From Prevotella sp. DNF00663 (GTDB lineage Bacteria > Bacteroidota > Bacteroidia > Bacteroidales > Bacteroidaceae): a DNA stretch of 64,000 nucleotides. The translations under genes were made by a program, and so were the position numbers. This document shows positions 45,309-54,808 of the stretch, piece after piece. The DNA lies in NCBI RefSeq assembly GCF_001553265.1, contig NZ_KQ960590.1:1-64000 (forward strand), written 5' to 3'. The number at the start of each line of letters is the position of its first letter. Positions within the stretch are counted from its first letter, which is position 1. The notes below the pieces were generated by a model, which was not told the origin of the DNA, searched no databases, and saw only the letters and a program-made list of their open reading frames with translations.

Positions 45309-46268
45309 ATGGCTTTTCTCGCTTTTATCAAGAAATGGACACTGCTCTGTGCCATCGTTTTTGGTTCTTTGGTCTACCTTTTGTTCTCCCAAGTTCCGAT
45401 GCTCCAGCCCTTTGGGAACATCGTTGGACCACACTTGGTAGACGTCATGCCGATACTTATCTTCCTCATTCTGTACGTCACTTTCTGCAAGATAAGGATG
45501 GATGATTTTCGTCCTCACAAGTGGCATTTTTGGTTACAAGGCATCAGGACGGTCTTATCTGCATTGGTAGTATTGGCAATTCTCCACATCAAAGAGCCAG
45601 AGCAAAAGATTTTATTCGAAGGAATTTTTATCTGCGTCATCTGTCCTACGGCCGCAGCTGCAGCCGTTATCACCGAGAAGCTAGGCGGTAGTATCGCTTC
45701 CATGACCGTTTATACCATCATAGCCAATTGCTTTACATCGGTTATTATACCGCTTTTCTTCCCTATGATAGAACGAGCTGCCAATATCACCTTTATGTTT
45801 GCCTTCTTCATGGTGCTGAAACGAGTGGTCATGGTACTTGTCGTTCCACTGTGTTTGGCACTGCTTACACGCCGATATTTGCCCAAAGTAGCCGGTTGGT
45901 TCAAACGTCGTAAGAACTTGGCTTTCTATATTTGGAGTATCAACCTATCCATATTGATGGGCTTCACGCTCAAGACGATGCTTCACGCACAACTCTCTAC
46001 CCACATGCTTCTGCTCATGTTGATACTTCCACTCTTCATCAGTCTGGCGCTCTTCGGTATCGGTAAGTTCGTCGGACACCAATATGGAGACAGCATCAGT
46101 GGCGGACAAGCACTCGGACAAAAGAACACTATCGTGGGAATATGGCTTACCATCACGTTCTTAAACCCCTTGGCGGTCATCGCACCATGTGCCTACATGA
46201 TATGGCAGAACATCATCAACACGTGGCAACTGTGGTATAAAGAAAAATACGGAATACTAAAATGGTAG
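45309..46268 (+). CDS. Bile acid:sodium symporter (BASS) family-like transporter
   Basis: The 319-residue inner membrane protein has about nine hydrophobic segments, including VMPILIFLILYVTF, ICPTAAAAAVITEKLGG and SISGGQALGQKNTIVGIWL, the last two matching the crossing-helix regions of the BASS fold. The start at 45309 is chosen because the promoter lies between it and the earlier in-frame start, which runs through the repeat. Substrate unknown; the family carries bile acids, pantoate, pyruvate and other organic acids. Single-gene unit converging on the HAD gene. Confidence 0.75.
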   Translation: MAFLAFIKKWTLLCAIVFGSLVYLLFSQVPMLQPFGNIVGPHLVDVMPILIFLILYVTFCKIRMDDFRPHKWHFWLQGIRTVLSALVVLAILHIKEPEQKILFEGIFICVICPTAAAAAVITEKLGGSIASMTVYTIIANCFTSVIIPLFFPMIERAANITFMFAFFMVLKRVVMVLVVPLCLALLTRRYLPKVAGWFKRRKNLAFYIWSINLSILMGFTLKTMLHAQLSTHMLLLMLILPLFISLALFGIGKFVGHQYGDSISGGQALGQKNTIVGIWLTITFLNPLAVIAPCAYMIWQNIINTWQLWYKEKYGILKW

Positions 46269-46276
46269 ATTATACA

Positions 46277-46316
46277 GGTATAGTCGGTCGGCAAATGCGG
46301 TGACAACGACTATACC
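46277..46316. terminator. Hairpin between convergent genes, overlapping the HAD stop
   Basis: GGTATAGTCG (46277-46286) pairs with CGACTATACC (46307-46316). The HAD stop codon at 46310-46312 lies in the right arm. No strong T run, so terminator function is moderately likely. Confidence 0.55.
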
Positions 46317-46894
46317 AAATGGCCTTCATCGGCCCAAGCCAACATCTCTCGGTCGCCTCGGCTATCTCCATAAGCGGTAAGGTGAAAGGAGTTTCGGGCA
46401 GGCAACACGGCTTTCAGACGCTCTACTTTCTCTGCCCCGTAACAGTTTTTACTGCTAAAGAAGCCGGTCAACAGACCATCCTTAACCTCTATCTGCGTGC
46501 CTAATACCGTCACATCCAAGCCCTCTTCGGCCAAGAAAGGAGCTACCCAATTGTCCACACTCGCACTGACTACATACACATCGGCACTGTCTTGCAATGC
46601 CCGACGAAGGATATTAAGCATCGAAGGGCGCAAGACTTGTCGGCGCTCATGGGCGTATCGACGGCAGAGGCGGTCGAACTCGTCTAGCAAAACACCTCGA
46701 AAAAAATGGGCAAACACCTTCTGTTTCGCTTTATAATTAGGGTATAGATGTAGCTTCATCAACACCAATAGCGGACTATAAAGCAAAAATCCTAGTAGGA
46801 AACGGCCTGTTCCACAGGTGAAACGTATAAAATCGATGAGCGTATCTCGTGTGGTCAAAGTGCCATCAAAGTCGAAAGCGAAGATATGTTTCAT
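46310..46894 (-). CDS. HAD-IB family phosphatase
   Basis: The 194-residue protein shows the HAD motifs: FDFDGTL (Asp8 nucleophile, Asp10), VVSASVDNW (motif II Ser), a Lys in KNCYGAEKVERL, and TAYGDSRGDREML (motif IV acids). The cap region (about 20-95) is helical and hydrophobic (FLLGFLLYSPLLVLMKL). HAD-IB proteins include phosphoserine phosphatase-like enzymes and those fused to UbiA-type prenyltransferases. Here the UbiA-like gene is just upstream on the same strand, so the pair could make and dephosphorylate a polyprenyl-linked sugar phosphate (inference). Confidence 0.83.
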   Translation of the reverse strand: MKHIFAFDFDGTLTTRDTLIDFIRFTCGTGRFLLGFLLYSPLLVLMKLHLYPNYKAKQKVFAHFFRGVLLDEFDRLCRRYAHERRQVLRPSMLNILRRALQDSADVYVVSASVDNWVAPFLAEEGLDVTVLGTQIEVKDGLLTGFFSSKNCYGAEKVERLKAVLPARNSFHLTAYGDSRGDREMLAWADEGHLV

Positions 46895-46930
46895 GATTTA
46901 TTGATTTTTAGAAGGAGTTATAGAATTAAC

Positions 46931-47032
46931 AGGAGTTATGGAGTTAAAGTAGTTAAGCCAATAGCAAATAAACATATGACATAACTCCGTTGAGCAACAC
47001 GAAACATAACTCCCATTAACTCCATAACTCCT
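46931..47032. repeat. 17-base perfect inverted repeat between HAD and UbiA genes
   Basis: AGGAGTTATGGAGTTAA (46931-46947) is the exact reverse complement of TTAACTCCATAACTCCT (47016-47032). The 68-base loop also contains ATAACTCC at about 46981. The right arm abuts the UbiA stop at 47031. The RNA would form a long stem. Confidence 0.7.
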
Positions 47033-47903
47033 AATATATAATCACTAAGAAAAACAGTATCCATGCCACCACTATCAACTGCATGAAACGGTCGGCTAAA
47101 AGTATCTTTGTGGGGTCTCCACTCTTCTTATCGACCACCGTTACTTGAATATAGCGTAACAATCCCACCAATACGAGGATAGAAGTGAGATACAACGAGT
47201 CTGTTCCGAAACGCTCGGTAACTTCCGAACTCACTGTATACATGATGTAACAAACAAGTGTTACGGATGCTGTGATGGTGATAGCTTGGTTGATGAACGT
47301 GAGATTATAGCGACTGGTATTCTTGCGTGGAGCCTCTCCCGTCTCGTTCATACGCACGACATCGTCGCGTCGTTTAGCGAAACTCATGAACAAGGTGACC
47401 AAGAATGTCATCAAGACTATCCACTTACTCAACGCAACATCGGTAGCCATGCCACCGGCCAAAAGCCTCAATACGAAGCCAAAGGCCACGATGCACACAT
47501 CAATGATGGCATATTGCTTGAGTCGGGCACAGTAGATGAGGTTCATCACCCAGTAAGCCAGCAACACACCACCAGTCTCGTAACGATGAGACGGGAGCAA
47601 AGCCACAAAGCCAAGACCAAGCAAAAACAGTATGCCCATAGTCATATAGGCCTGCGCGATAGACACTGCTCCCGACGCAATGGGGCGATGACACTTCACC
47701 GGATGGCGTCGGTCATCGGCCACATCATATATATCGTTGAAACAATAAATGGAAGAAGCGACCATACAATAAGCCAACACGGTGATGATACCGGGTATAA
47801 GGACATTTGGATGAAGCAGCTGACCACCGAAAAACAGGGGTAACAGCACGAAAAGGTTCTTCGTCCACTGCTTCGGACGTATTAGTTTGAGGAGTTGTTT
47901 CAT
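47031..47903 (-). CDS. UbiA-family prenyltransferase, DPPR-synthase-like
   Basis: The 290-residue membrane enzyme begins LIRPKQWTKNLFVLLPLFF, as in decaprenyl-phosphate phosphoribosyltransferases of the UbiA family. The first metal-binding motif is YCFNDIYDVADDRRHP (Asn56, Asp57, Asp60, Asp64), the second is MSFAKRRDDVV. About eight membrane spans. DPPR synthase joins phosphoribosyl pyrophosphate to polyprenyl phosphate to start arabinose or ribose donor synthesis; whether this protein uses that substrate is not proven. It lies four bases from an acyltransferase-3 gene upstream and next to the HAD gene downstream. Confidence 0.8.
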   Translation of the reverse strand: MKQLLKLIRPKQWTKNLFVLLPLFFGGQLLHPNVLIPGIITVLAYCMVASSIYCFNDIYDVADDRRHPVKCHRPIASGAVSIAQAYMTMGILFLLGLGFVALLPSHRYETGGVLLAYWVMNLIYCARLKQYAIIDVCIVAFGFVLRLLAGGMATDVALSKWIVLMTFLVTLFMSFAKRRDDVVRMNETGEAPRKNTSRYNLTFINQAITITASVTLVCYIMYTVSSEVTERFGTDSLYLTSILVLVGLLRYIQVTVVDKKSGDPTKILLADRFMQLIVVAWILFFLVIIY

Positions 47904-47907
47904 GGGC

Positions 47908-48951
47908 TTATAATATCATTTTTTCCAATTGTCGGGCTATCCACATAACAAGTTTGGCAAACAACCAAGCCACCGGCAGGGTGATAACGACGCATACTAA
48001 GAACGTCGGCCAATAGCTCCAACGAGCCGGAATATACGCTAATACGAAATGTTGATGTACAAGATAGGCTTCCAAACTCAATGCTCCGACAAAGCTAAAG
48101 AAGCGATTGAACCACGCAGGAGTGCGTCGGAAGACACGATTCAACAGTAAAATCGATGTAATAGTGAGCGGAATATAGAGCATACGCTCAATAAAAAGAG
48201 GGAACTTTCCATGCAAGTTCTGCTCCATAAAGATACTAGAGAAGAGCGTCATAGCAAATGTCAGGAGTATCATCCAAATGGATGCACCGTCCATCGTATC
48301 CTTTCTTCGCACGCTTTCTCCCATATTGATGCCGATGAAATAGATGGGAATGCGACTCCAAAATATCTCTAAATGCCCCACAGTAGCATGAATGGGTGTC
48401 ACATATTGTACCAATACACACCACAATATCATCAATACGGGCAACCAACGATAGATGGGATGGCGTCGAATCAATTCCATGTAAGAGGGCGTAAAAAGGT
48501 AAAGCATCATGATGGCAGGGATATACCAAAAGGTTAACTCGTCGTGTAACCAGAAGTCCCAATTGATGGTGATGTCGCCAATGAGGTCTATCCATGCCGC
48601 AACATCGCCTCCATGGAAGCGCGGAATATAGTAGAGCGAAGCCGCAATGAGCCATGCCGGATAAATACGGAGAAACCTTCGCACCATGAAATGACGTACC
48701 GAGGGAGTGCGAGTCCACGAAAACCACAGCCCAATTCCACTCAAAAAGAGAAACATATCGACTCCTACATTGCCCATTCTGCGCAATCCGAAGAACATAT
48801 CCCAACGAGGTAACCCCACATGAAAGAGGATAATAAAGAGCATGGCAGCCCCCATCAGTTCACCACGGAATCGACTGATGTTTGAAAGTTCTATATCTTT
48901 GAAGAGATCGTCTTTCAATTTGGTCAATGAACCAAGTCTCTTTTCGCTCAT
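47908..48951 (-). CDS. Acyltransferase family 3 membrane protein (first)
   Basis: The 347-residue protein has about ten membrane segments and the acyltransferase-3 pattern: FRGELMGAAMLFIILFHVG near the N-terminus (with a conserved His after IILF), FLFLSGIGLWFSW and FMVRRFLRIYPAW. Such proteins O-acylate sugars of lipopolysaccharide, capsule or peptidoglycan in the membrane. It overlaps nothing but is four bases from each neighbour, so it is in a tight operon with a second acyltransferase-3 gene and a UbiA-like gene. Confidence 0.85.
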   Translation of the reverse strand: MSEKRLGSLTKLKDDLFKDIELSNISRFRGELMGAAMLFIILFHVGLPRWDMFFGLRRMGNVGVDMFLFLSGIGLWFSWTRTPSVRHFMVRRFLRIYPAWLIAASLYYIPRFHGGDVAAWIDLIGDITINWDFWLHDELTFWYIPAIMMLYLFTPSYMELIRRHPIYRWLPVLMILWCVLVQYVTPIHATVGHLEIFWSRIPIYFIGINMGESVRRKDTMDGASIWMILLTFAMTLFSSIFMEQNLHGKFPLFIERMLYIPLTITSILLLNRVFRRTPAWFNRFFSFVGALSLEAYLVHQHFVLAYIPARWSYWPTFLVCVVITLPVAWLFAKLVMWIARQLEKMIL

Positions 48952-48955
48952 AAGT

Positions 48956-50017
48956 TCAAGGATTTGGGATACGTTTCAAGAGTTCGCGGAAGAGCCAAGC
49001 CATGCAAATAGAAGCCACAACATAAAGAAGCAAGCCTGTATAGATGTCGCCTTGCCGGCTGATAGGAATCAATATCTTACGAGTCAACGGATGGCATATG
49101 AACAGAGCTGCGCTAATAGAGCCCACCCAAACAAAATGATTGAAGATTAGAGGGAAACGTCCCAACAACTTCACCAAACCGATACTGAAGCTGCAAATAA
49201 ACACCGGGACGAAGTACCATAGCTGATAATTGTAGCTAAAAAAGACGATGCAAAGTGCCGAAACCACCATCATCATGTCGTAAGCACGGTTACTAAGCGC
49301 ACGACCATAGCGAGAATAGAGCACTCCAAGGCCGAAAGGAAGCATTCCACCAATCATGTTATAACGCAAACGGTTGAGGGTTTCACCTCCCGAATCACAG
49401 AAAACCTGAAGCAACCAGCACACCATGATGGCACCAACCGTCCATGTCCAAGGTCTGCGATAGATGACAAAGCGGTAGAATATGTACAATTGCAACATCA
49501 AACCAAAAAACCAATAGGGGCCCGGCCAGATGATTTTATCAGGCGACGGTAACAGATTGTTGAACATACCCAGTTGTGCCACCACATCCATGAAAGCATA
49601 ATGATGCGCTCCGGGAGTGATTTGGTCTACCAAAATAAAAGCTACAAAGCCCACAATCATCATCTTGAAGAGCTTCAAGAAGTGGGTACGAACAAAGTCG
49701 TATGGTCTTCCTGCCTCCTTTACGGCATACTTCTGCTCTAGTCCGTAAGCACTCAAAAAGAGGAAAACGGGTACTCCGTAATGGCCGAAAAACGATAAAA
49801 TATGCACAGGCAATAGCCCATCGGGATGCACAAGTACCCGACTCAACCAGTCTACATTATGTTGAAAATACTGATATTCATTCTCCTGTACGATGTGTCT
49901 AAGCCAATGTGAGTAGTTATGCATCACGATAGCGATAATGGCAAGGCCTCGTAATGCGGAACATTCTGCCCGCGAAAGGAGCGGCGGGGTGGCTTGTGGA
50001 GATGTCATAGGCATCAC
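48956..50017 (-). CDS. Acyltransferase family 3 membrane protein (second)
   Basis: The 353-residue protein starts LSRAECSALRGLAIIAIVMHNYSH, which carries the conserved RG...H of the family, then PVFLFLSAYGLEQKY and VRTHFLKLFKMM, with about ten membrane segments. It differs clearly from the first acyltransferase-3 protein, so they are not a recent duplicate and may act on different hydroxyls or acceptors. Three bases from the upstream sulfatase-fold gene and four from the downstream one. Acceptor unknown. Confidence 0.83.
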   Translation of the reverse strand: MMPMTSPQATPPLLSRAECSALRGLAIIAIVMHNYSHWLRHIVQENEYQYFQHNVDWLSRVLVHPDGLLPVHILSFFGHYGVPVFLFLSAYGLEQKYAVKEAGRPYDFVRTHFLKLFKMMIVGFVAFILVDQITPGAHHYAFMDVVAQLGMFNNLLPSPDKIIWPGPYWFFGLMLQLYIFYRFVIYRRPWTWTVGAIMVCWLLQVFCDSGGETLNRLRYNMIGGMLPFGLGVLYSRYGRALSNRAYDMMMVVSALCIVFFSYNYQLWYFVPVFICSFSIGLVKLLGRFPLIFNHFVWVGSISAALFICHPLTRKILIPISRQGDIYTGLLLYVVASICMAWLFRELLKRIPNP

Positions 50018-50020
50018 TTT

Positions 50021-51871
50021 TTATTTCTTTTGAAGATAGTTCAACCTCAACAAATCATAGTCGGCGGTGTTCTTGAGGATACGTTTCCGCCCCTCATCGT
50101 ATTGAGGACTCAACACATTATAGGCCGCTTGATAATACGGTGTATGGATTCCAGCCAAGTAAAGCAACAAATGTGGTAGCGCATCGGTCATGTACTTACG
50201 ATTGCGGGCAGCTACTATCTCCCTGTAAATCTCCGGATGTTGATGGGCATAACGGGGTGAACAATAAATCCAAAAAGGTATCTCGAATTCGTATTTTGCC
50301 AACGGATAGTCAATGGCAGAACTGTGATTACGGCATATAAAACCGCGAGTTTCCTCGTAGCACTCTTCTCCATGATCGGGCATATAAATCACAATGGCAT
50401 CGCGATTTTCAAACCGTTGGATGATTTGATCGACCACCGAATCGTTGTATAGCACCGCATTATCGTAAAAACTCAGTATCTTTCGCCTGTTATCATTGAG
50501 TTCCGGACGCTTGTCTTCATAGCTGCTTGCATAGAATTTCGTTTGGTTTCGCGGGAAACGATCACGATAATTAACATGCTGTCCTAGCAAGTGAAAGATG
50601 GTCAAGTTATATTTTTTATCCTGTTGACGTAGTCTATCATAATCTCTTAACAAGTCTTCATCAAATCGATGGAGACTATCGTTGCGCGTATCAAACTGTG
50701 CTTTGCTCAACACTGGATTGTTTAAGAAGAAGCCACCACTAAAGTCGTAGACTGCCTCCTTGGCTTTCGGGAGGAACTGATTGGTGATAAACGTGACATG
50801 ATAGCCGGCTTTTCTGAACAGTTCGGGGAAGAGTGGATAGTCGCACCACTCCCCTTTCTGCCCGATGACATGGGTAGAAAACACGTTCTTAAAGACGAAA
50901 CTAGTGAGATTCCAACACGAGACAACATCGGTAAAAGGCACCAATCTGCCACTTTTCTCACGGGCAATCTGTCGCGGAGTGGTCGGCATGAAGTATCCAT
51001 ACTGCTGTGAATGATGTCTACCGAGGCTCTCACCGATAATCAACACGATCTCTGGAGAGCGATAAGAACAACTGTCCACCTGCACCTTATCAGCCGAAGC
51101 AATGAGCTTATCTATCTGTTGTGAGGCCAAAGAATTGGCATATACGCTAAAAACCAACCTCTGCATGGGGGTGAAAAGTACCGCGTGGTCTTTAGCCGTA
51201 AGTGTATGTTCCACATCACCGATGTTACTACCGGTCATCAATTCCACTGTAGCCACCTTGTTATGTGCACTCGTGATACCACCCCAAACTAGTAGAACGG
51301 TCGTCAATAAACCCATAACAGGGGCACCCCAAGGCATATTTGGCAATCCTTTAGCGGGATTATTAATGATTTCGCGAGTAAAAGTTTGCTTTACATAGCG
51401 ACTCCACCACTTGCGACAAACCACCAAGATATGCACCAATATCAACAGCAATACCCACCCCACGCGACTAAACATCACGTCGGGAGAGAGTGTTGAAGTC
51501 AAGAATTCGCATGCTTCGCGGCCGTTAGTCTCATCTACCAGCAACAGCATTGTGGGCGTAATGGTCGAGTCGTACTTCACAAAACAGTAGGTATCTACAA
51601 GAGTTACCGCATACATCACGACATAAAACACAGCTCTTGCCACCGCTCTGAACTTGCGAGGAAGCAGTGCCAACACCACACAAGCAGCATAAACTTCGAG
51701 CAACATTTCCAAATAGAGGTTATCATAGACCCTTGCCCAACTCGTATTAGGCAATGTGAGCCATGCGCTGAGAATTCCCAACGCATACATGAAAATAAAA
51801 AACAGCGCGTTCAAGCGAATCGGTAAGAAGACGACCTCAAACATTCGCCGTAGCAAGTTAACGATTTTCAT
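50021..51871 (-). CDS. Phosphoethanolamine transferase-like sulfatase-fold protein (EptA/OpgE family)
   Basis: The 616-residue protein has about five N-terminal membrane segments (to about 180) and a periplasmic alkaline-phosphatase-type domain with EIVLIIGESLGRHHSQQYGY (metal Glu), SCWNLTSFVF with the probable Thr nucleophile, NQFLPKA, YMPDHGEECYE (metal Asp, His) and NHSSAIDYP. Members move phosphoethanolamine to lipid A, core sugars or other surface glycans. In a row with two acyltransferases and a UbiA-like enzyme it points to surface glycan or lipid decoration. The acceptor is not readable, and a link to polymyxin resistance is not shown. Confidence 0.85.
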   Translation of the reverse strand: MKIVNLLRRMFEVVFLPIRLNALFFIFMYALGILSAWLTLPNTSWARVYDNLYLEMLLEVYAACVVLALLPRKFRAVARAVFYVVMYAVTLVDTYCFVKYDSTITPTMLLLVDETNGREACEFLTSTLSPDVMFSRVGWVLLLILVHILVVCRKWWSRYVKQTFTREIINNPAKGLPNMPWGAPVMGLLTTVLLVWGGITSAHNKVATVELMTGSNIGDVEHTLTAKDHAVLFTPMQRLVFSVYANSLASQQIDKLIASADKVQVDSCSYRSPEIVLIIGESLGRHHSQQYGYFMPTTPRQIAREKSGRLVPFTDVVSCWNLTSFVFKNVFSTHVIGQKGEWCDYPLFPELFRKAGYHVTFITNQFLPKAKEAVYDFSGGFFLNNPVLSKAQFDTRNDSLHRFDEDLLRDYDRLRQQDKKYNLTIFHLLGQHVNYRDRFPRNQTKFYASSYEDKRPELNDNRRKILSFYDNAVLYNDSVVDQIIQRFENRDAIVIYMPDHGEECYEETRGFICRNHSSAIDYPLAKYEFEIPFWIYCSPRYAHQHPEIYREIVAARNRKYMTDALPHLLLYLAGIHTPYYQAAYNVLSPQYDEGRKRILKNTADYDLLRLNYLQKK

Positions 51872-51928
51872 CGGCTACCTATATTTAATATAGACATCTA
51901 TTTGGATATTTCGAGTTTCTCGTCTCGT

Positions 51929-53014
51929 TTATTTGCGGAAACGTTCTGCTTGCTGACGTATCAGTTCGGCATCGTTGAAATAGTCTATACGCATAGCTTT
52001 ACGCACCTCATCCATGGTCTTTGCTGCCACTTCACGAGCATCTTCCGAACCTTTTTTAAGGATGTCGTAGATGGCAGGAATATCTTGTTCAAACTCATGA
52101 CGGCGCACCCGAATAGGCTCCAACATCTTATTGAGAATCTGATTCAGGAGCTTCTTGCATTTCATATCTCCTAGTCCACCGCGTGTATAATGGTCTTTCA
52201 GTTCCTGAAGATTCTTATATTCCGGCCAAAACTCAGCGAAGTCATCATCGGTAGAAAATGCATCAAGATAAGTAAACACTGCATTTCCCTCCACTTTTCC
52301 GGGATCGTCGACACGTAAATGGTCAGGGTCAGTATACATCGAACGAATCTTCTGCCATACCGTGTCGGCATCATCGCTCAGATAGATACAGTTACCAAGG
52401 CTCTTACTCATCTTCTCTTTGCCGTCGGTACCGGGCAAACGGCGAGCCGTAGCATTCTCCGGCAGCATGATATTGGGTTCTACAAACACCTCAGAATAGG
52501 TCTGATTGAAGCGACGAGCAATCTCGCGGGTCACTTCCAACATCGGTTCTTGGTCTTCACCAGCAGGAATCGTCGTGGCATTGAAAGCCAAAATATCGGC
52601 TGCCTGACTCACGGGATAACAGAAAAAGCCCAATGGTATGTTGGCTTCAAAGTTGCGCATCTTAATCTCTGTCTTCACCGTAGGATTGCGCTGAACGCGA
52701 GATACCGTGATGAGATTCATCAAATAAGTAGTCAATTCGGCCAATTCAGGTATCTGACTTTGTACATAGAGTGTACACTTATCGGGCGACAAACCTGCTG
52801 ACAAATAGTCCAATGCCACTTCAATCAAGTTTTGTCTAATCTTCTCCGGGTTATCGGCATTGTCCGTCAATGCCTGTACGTCGGCCATAAACACAAACAT
52901 ACGGTCGTAGTCTCCGGCCTCTTGAAGTTGCACACGACGACGCAATGAACCAATATAATGACCGAGGTGTAATTTTCCGGTGGGTCGGTCGCCCGTCAAA
53001 ATAATTTTTCCCAT
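51929..53014 (-). CDS. trpS: Tryptophanyl-tRNA synthetase
   Basis: The 361-residue enzyme charges tRNA-Trp. It has the class I motifs LHLGHY (16-21) and [12 protein letters not shown] (about 200-210), and [20 protein letters not shown] at the N-terminus. Length and layout are normal for the bacterial enzyme. It lies upstream of the envelope cluster on the same strand with a 57-base gap, so it may share its transcript, and has a consensus promoter. An antisense open frame over part of the gene is not a gene. Confidence 0.96.
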   Translation of the reverse strand: MGKIILTGDRPTGKLHLGHYIGSLRRRVQLQEAGDYDRMFVFMADVQALTDNADNPEKIRQNLIEVALDYLSAGLSPDKCTLYVQSQIPELAELTTYLMNLITVSRVQRNPTVKTEIKMRNFEANIPLGFFCYPVSQAADILAFNATTIPAGEDQEPMLEVTREIARRFNQTYSEVFVEPNIMLPENATARRLPGTDGKEKMSKSLGNCIYLSDDADTVWQKIRSMYTDPDHLRVDDPGKVEGNAVFTYLDAFSTDDDFAEFWPEYKNLQELKDHYTRGGLGDMKCKKLLNQILNKMLEPIRVRRHEFEQDIPAIYDILKKGSEDAREVAAKTMDEVRKAMRIDYFNDAELIRQQAERFRK

Positions 53015-53050
53015 TATCTATGCTTTATATTTTTCTCTTTGTCTATTCTG

Positions 53051-53082
53051 CAAAGATACGGCTAATTCAAAGAAATCCCAAA
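53051..53082 (-). promoter_or_regulatory. trpS promoter
   Basis: On the minus strand TTTG (53082-53079), 20 bases, then TATCTTTG (53058-53051), 37 bases before the trpS start. Confidence 0.78.
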
Positions 53083-53222
53083 CATAACGAATAAAAAAGG
53101 GGCATACAAGATTCTACATCATCAGATTGCATTTGAATCTTACAATTGCAATAGGAGCCCTTAATCCTAGCCCCATACCATATAAACTAACATAAGCTAG
53201 ACTAATTATAAGTATCCACAAA

Positions 53223-53254
53223 TTTGGTGAACATCTAGATTCTTTGTAACTTTG
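53223..53254 (+). promoter_or_regulatory. Promoter of the metallophosphoesterase-MGMT pair
   Basis: TTTG (53223-53226), 20 bases, then TAACTTTG (53247-53254), 35 bases before the start codon. Confidence 0.8.
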
Positions 53255-53288
53255 AGGCTCTTCATTTATAATCATATACCTATTTAAC

Positions 53289-54359
53289 ATGAAACATAGC
53301 TTATTACTTACGCTTTTATCAGCCTGTTTCCTTACAGGCATGGCGCAGCAACGAGCAGACCGCCAATCGCTCAACGACCCCAATTCATTCTCTTTCATAC
53401 TCATGGGCGACCCGCAAGGATATACCAAGTACGATGTCAATCAGCCGCTGTTTGAGCTTTGTACAGCATGGTGTGCCGACAATATAGACCATCTCAACAC
53501 AAAGGCTGTACTCCTGACCGGCGATTTGGTGGAACAAAACGAGAATTATGTGCCCATTCCAAGGATAAGCAACCAAACGAGCAAACAGATGTGGGAGTGG
53601 GCTTCGCACTGCATGAAGCGTCTTGACAACCGCGTTCCCTACATTATCTCTACCGGAAACCATGAATATGGTTACGTAAGAGGAGACGAAGGATTCACCC
53701 ATTTCCCAGAATATTTCCCCATGGAACGCAATTCCAAATGGAAAAACTGCGTGGTTGCCACCTATCCCAATCGCGAAGGTAAGGTATCACTCGAAGATGC
53801 TGCGTATGCTTTCCACGAGAAAACATGGGGAGACATCTTAGTGATTGCCTTAGAATGGGCACCACGCGATGAGGTATTAGAGTGGGCTAAGAAACTTGCA
53901 GCAGACAAAAAATACAAGGATTACAAAGTATTTGTAATCACACATTCATTCTTGAAAGGACGAACAGCCGAGCGAACAGCTAACGAGAATTACAAAATCA
54001 AGCCGGCAAACTACGGCAAGGATATATGGGAGAAGTTGATTTTCCCCTCATCCAATATTCGTCTTGTTATCTGTGGACATACCGGTCAACCGGGGTCATT
54101 TGAAGATAATGTAGCCTACCGATGCGATAAAAACACTGCAAACAAGTCGGTTCACCAGATGATGTTCAACGTACAATGCCTTGGTGGTGGTTGGGAAGGA
54201 AACGGAGGAGATGGATGGCTCCGCATATTAGAGTTCAACCCCGATGGAAAGACTATCAGTGTTAGAACCTATTCTCCATTATTCGGCATCTCGTCTACTA
54301 CCAAACAATTTGCCCATCGCAAAGGAAAATGCGATGAATTCGACATAAAGATAGACTAA
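53289..54359 (+). CDS. Exported calcineurin-like metallophosphoesterase
   Basis: The 356-residue protein has a signal peptide (about 1-19, LTGMA) and the metallophosphoesterase ligands: FILMGDPQG, LLTGDLVEQNEN, ISTGNHEYGYVRG, VFVITHSFLKG and LVICGHTGQPG. The C-terminal SVRTYSPLFGISSTTKQF is a beta end seen in this group. It probably hydrolyses a phosphate ester in the periplasm, but the substrate is unknown. It is followed at nine bases by a small MGMT-type gene. Confidence 0.85.
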   Translation: MKHSLLLTLLSACFLTGMAQQRADRQSLNDPNSFSFILMGDPQGYTKYDVNQPLFELCTAWCADNIDHLNTKAVLLTGDLVEQNENYVPIPRISNQTSKQMWEWASHCMKRLDNRVPYIISTGNHEYGYVRGDEGFTHFPEYFPMERNSKWKNCVVATYPNREGKVSLEDAAYAFHEKTWGDILVIALEWAPRDEVLEWAKKLAADKKYKDYKVFVITHSFLKGRTAERTANENYKIKPANYGKDIWEKLIFPSSNIRLVICGHTGQPGSFEDNVAYRCDKNTANKSVHQMMFNVQCLGGGWEGNGGDGWLRILEFNPDGKTISVRTYSPLFGISSTTKQFAHRKGKCDEFDIKID

Positions 54360-54368
54360 AAACAGATA

Positions 54369-54692
54369 ATGCCACGCCCTCAACACGATACTTTCTACAG
54401 CGACATATATAGTATGGTAACGCAAATACCGGCAGGACGTGTCGTCACTTACGGCGAACTGGCACGTCTAGCCGGTTGGCCTCAACATGCTCGCATGGTG
54501 GGACGAGCACTTAGAGAAGTCCCTCCAGCCCTGCATTTACCTTGTCACAGAGTTGTCAATGCGGCCGGTCGAACGGCTCCGGGATGGGTCGAACAGCCTC
54601 AACTCTTGCGTTCCGAAGGTGTCGCTTTCAAATCTAACGGATGCGTAGATATGCGAGTCTCGGCATGGAAACCATTGGAATCATTCGTCTGA
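54369..54692 (+). CDS. Small MGMT-family (alkyltransferase-like) protein
   Basis: The 107-residue protein is only the C-terminal, DNA-binding domain of O6-alkylguanine-DNA alkyltransferase: FYSDIYSMVTQIPAGRVVTYGELARLAG, ARMVGRALREVP, LPCHRVVNAAGR with the acceptor Cys59 kept. It lacks the N-terminal domain of Ada/Ogt. ATL proteins usually replace this Cys, so a true methyltransferase activity remains possible. It follows the phosphoesterase gene by nine bases. The use of the Cys is not shown. Confidence 0.85.
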   Translation: MPRPQHDTFYSDIYSMVTQIPAGRVVTYGELARLAGWPQHARMVGRALREVPPALHLPCHRVVNAAGRTAPGWVEQPQLLRSEGVAFKSNGCVDMRVSAWKPLESFV

Positions 54693-54773
54693 AGCGCCTC
54701 AACTACGTGTCACTAAGAGGGTACCTGAAAGAACATCAATAGCAAAAAGGACTCTTATATATCATACAAAGAA

Positions 54774-54806
54774 AATAGCGGAGGGCGTTTAACGTCCTCC
54801 GCTATT
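54774..54806. terminator. Strong terminator hairpin after ackA and the GH3 remnant
   Basis: AATAGCGGAGG (54774-54784) pairs with CCTCCGCTATT (54796-54806) and CGTT/AACG pair inside. The minus strand continues with a T-rich run, fitting a terminator for the minus-strand ackA transcript. Confidence 0.8.
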
Positions 54807-54808
54807 AA

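Noticed and set aside
53015..53288. tRNA or small RNA in the gap after trpS
   Set aside because: No cloverleaf or T-loop pattern was seen; the gap holds two promoters. The same was true of the other long gaps.
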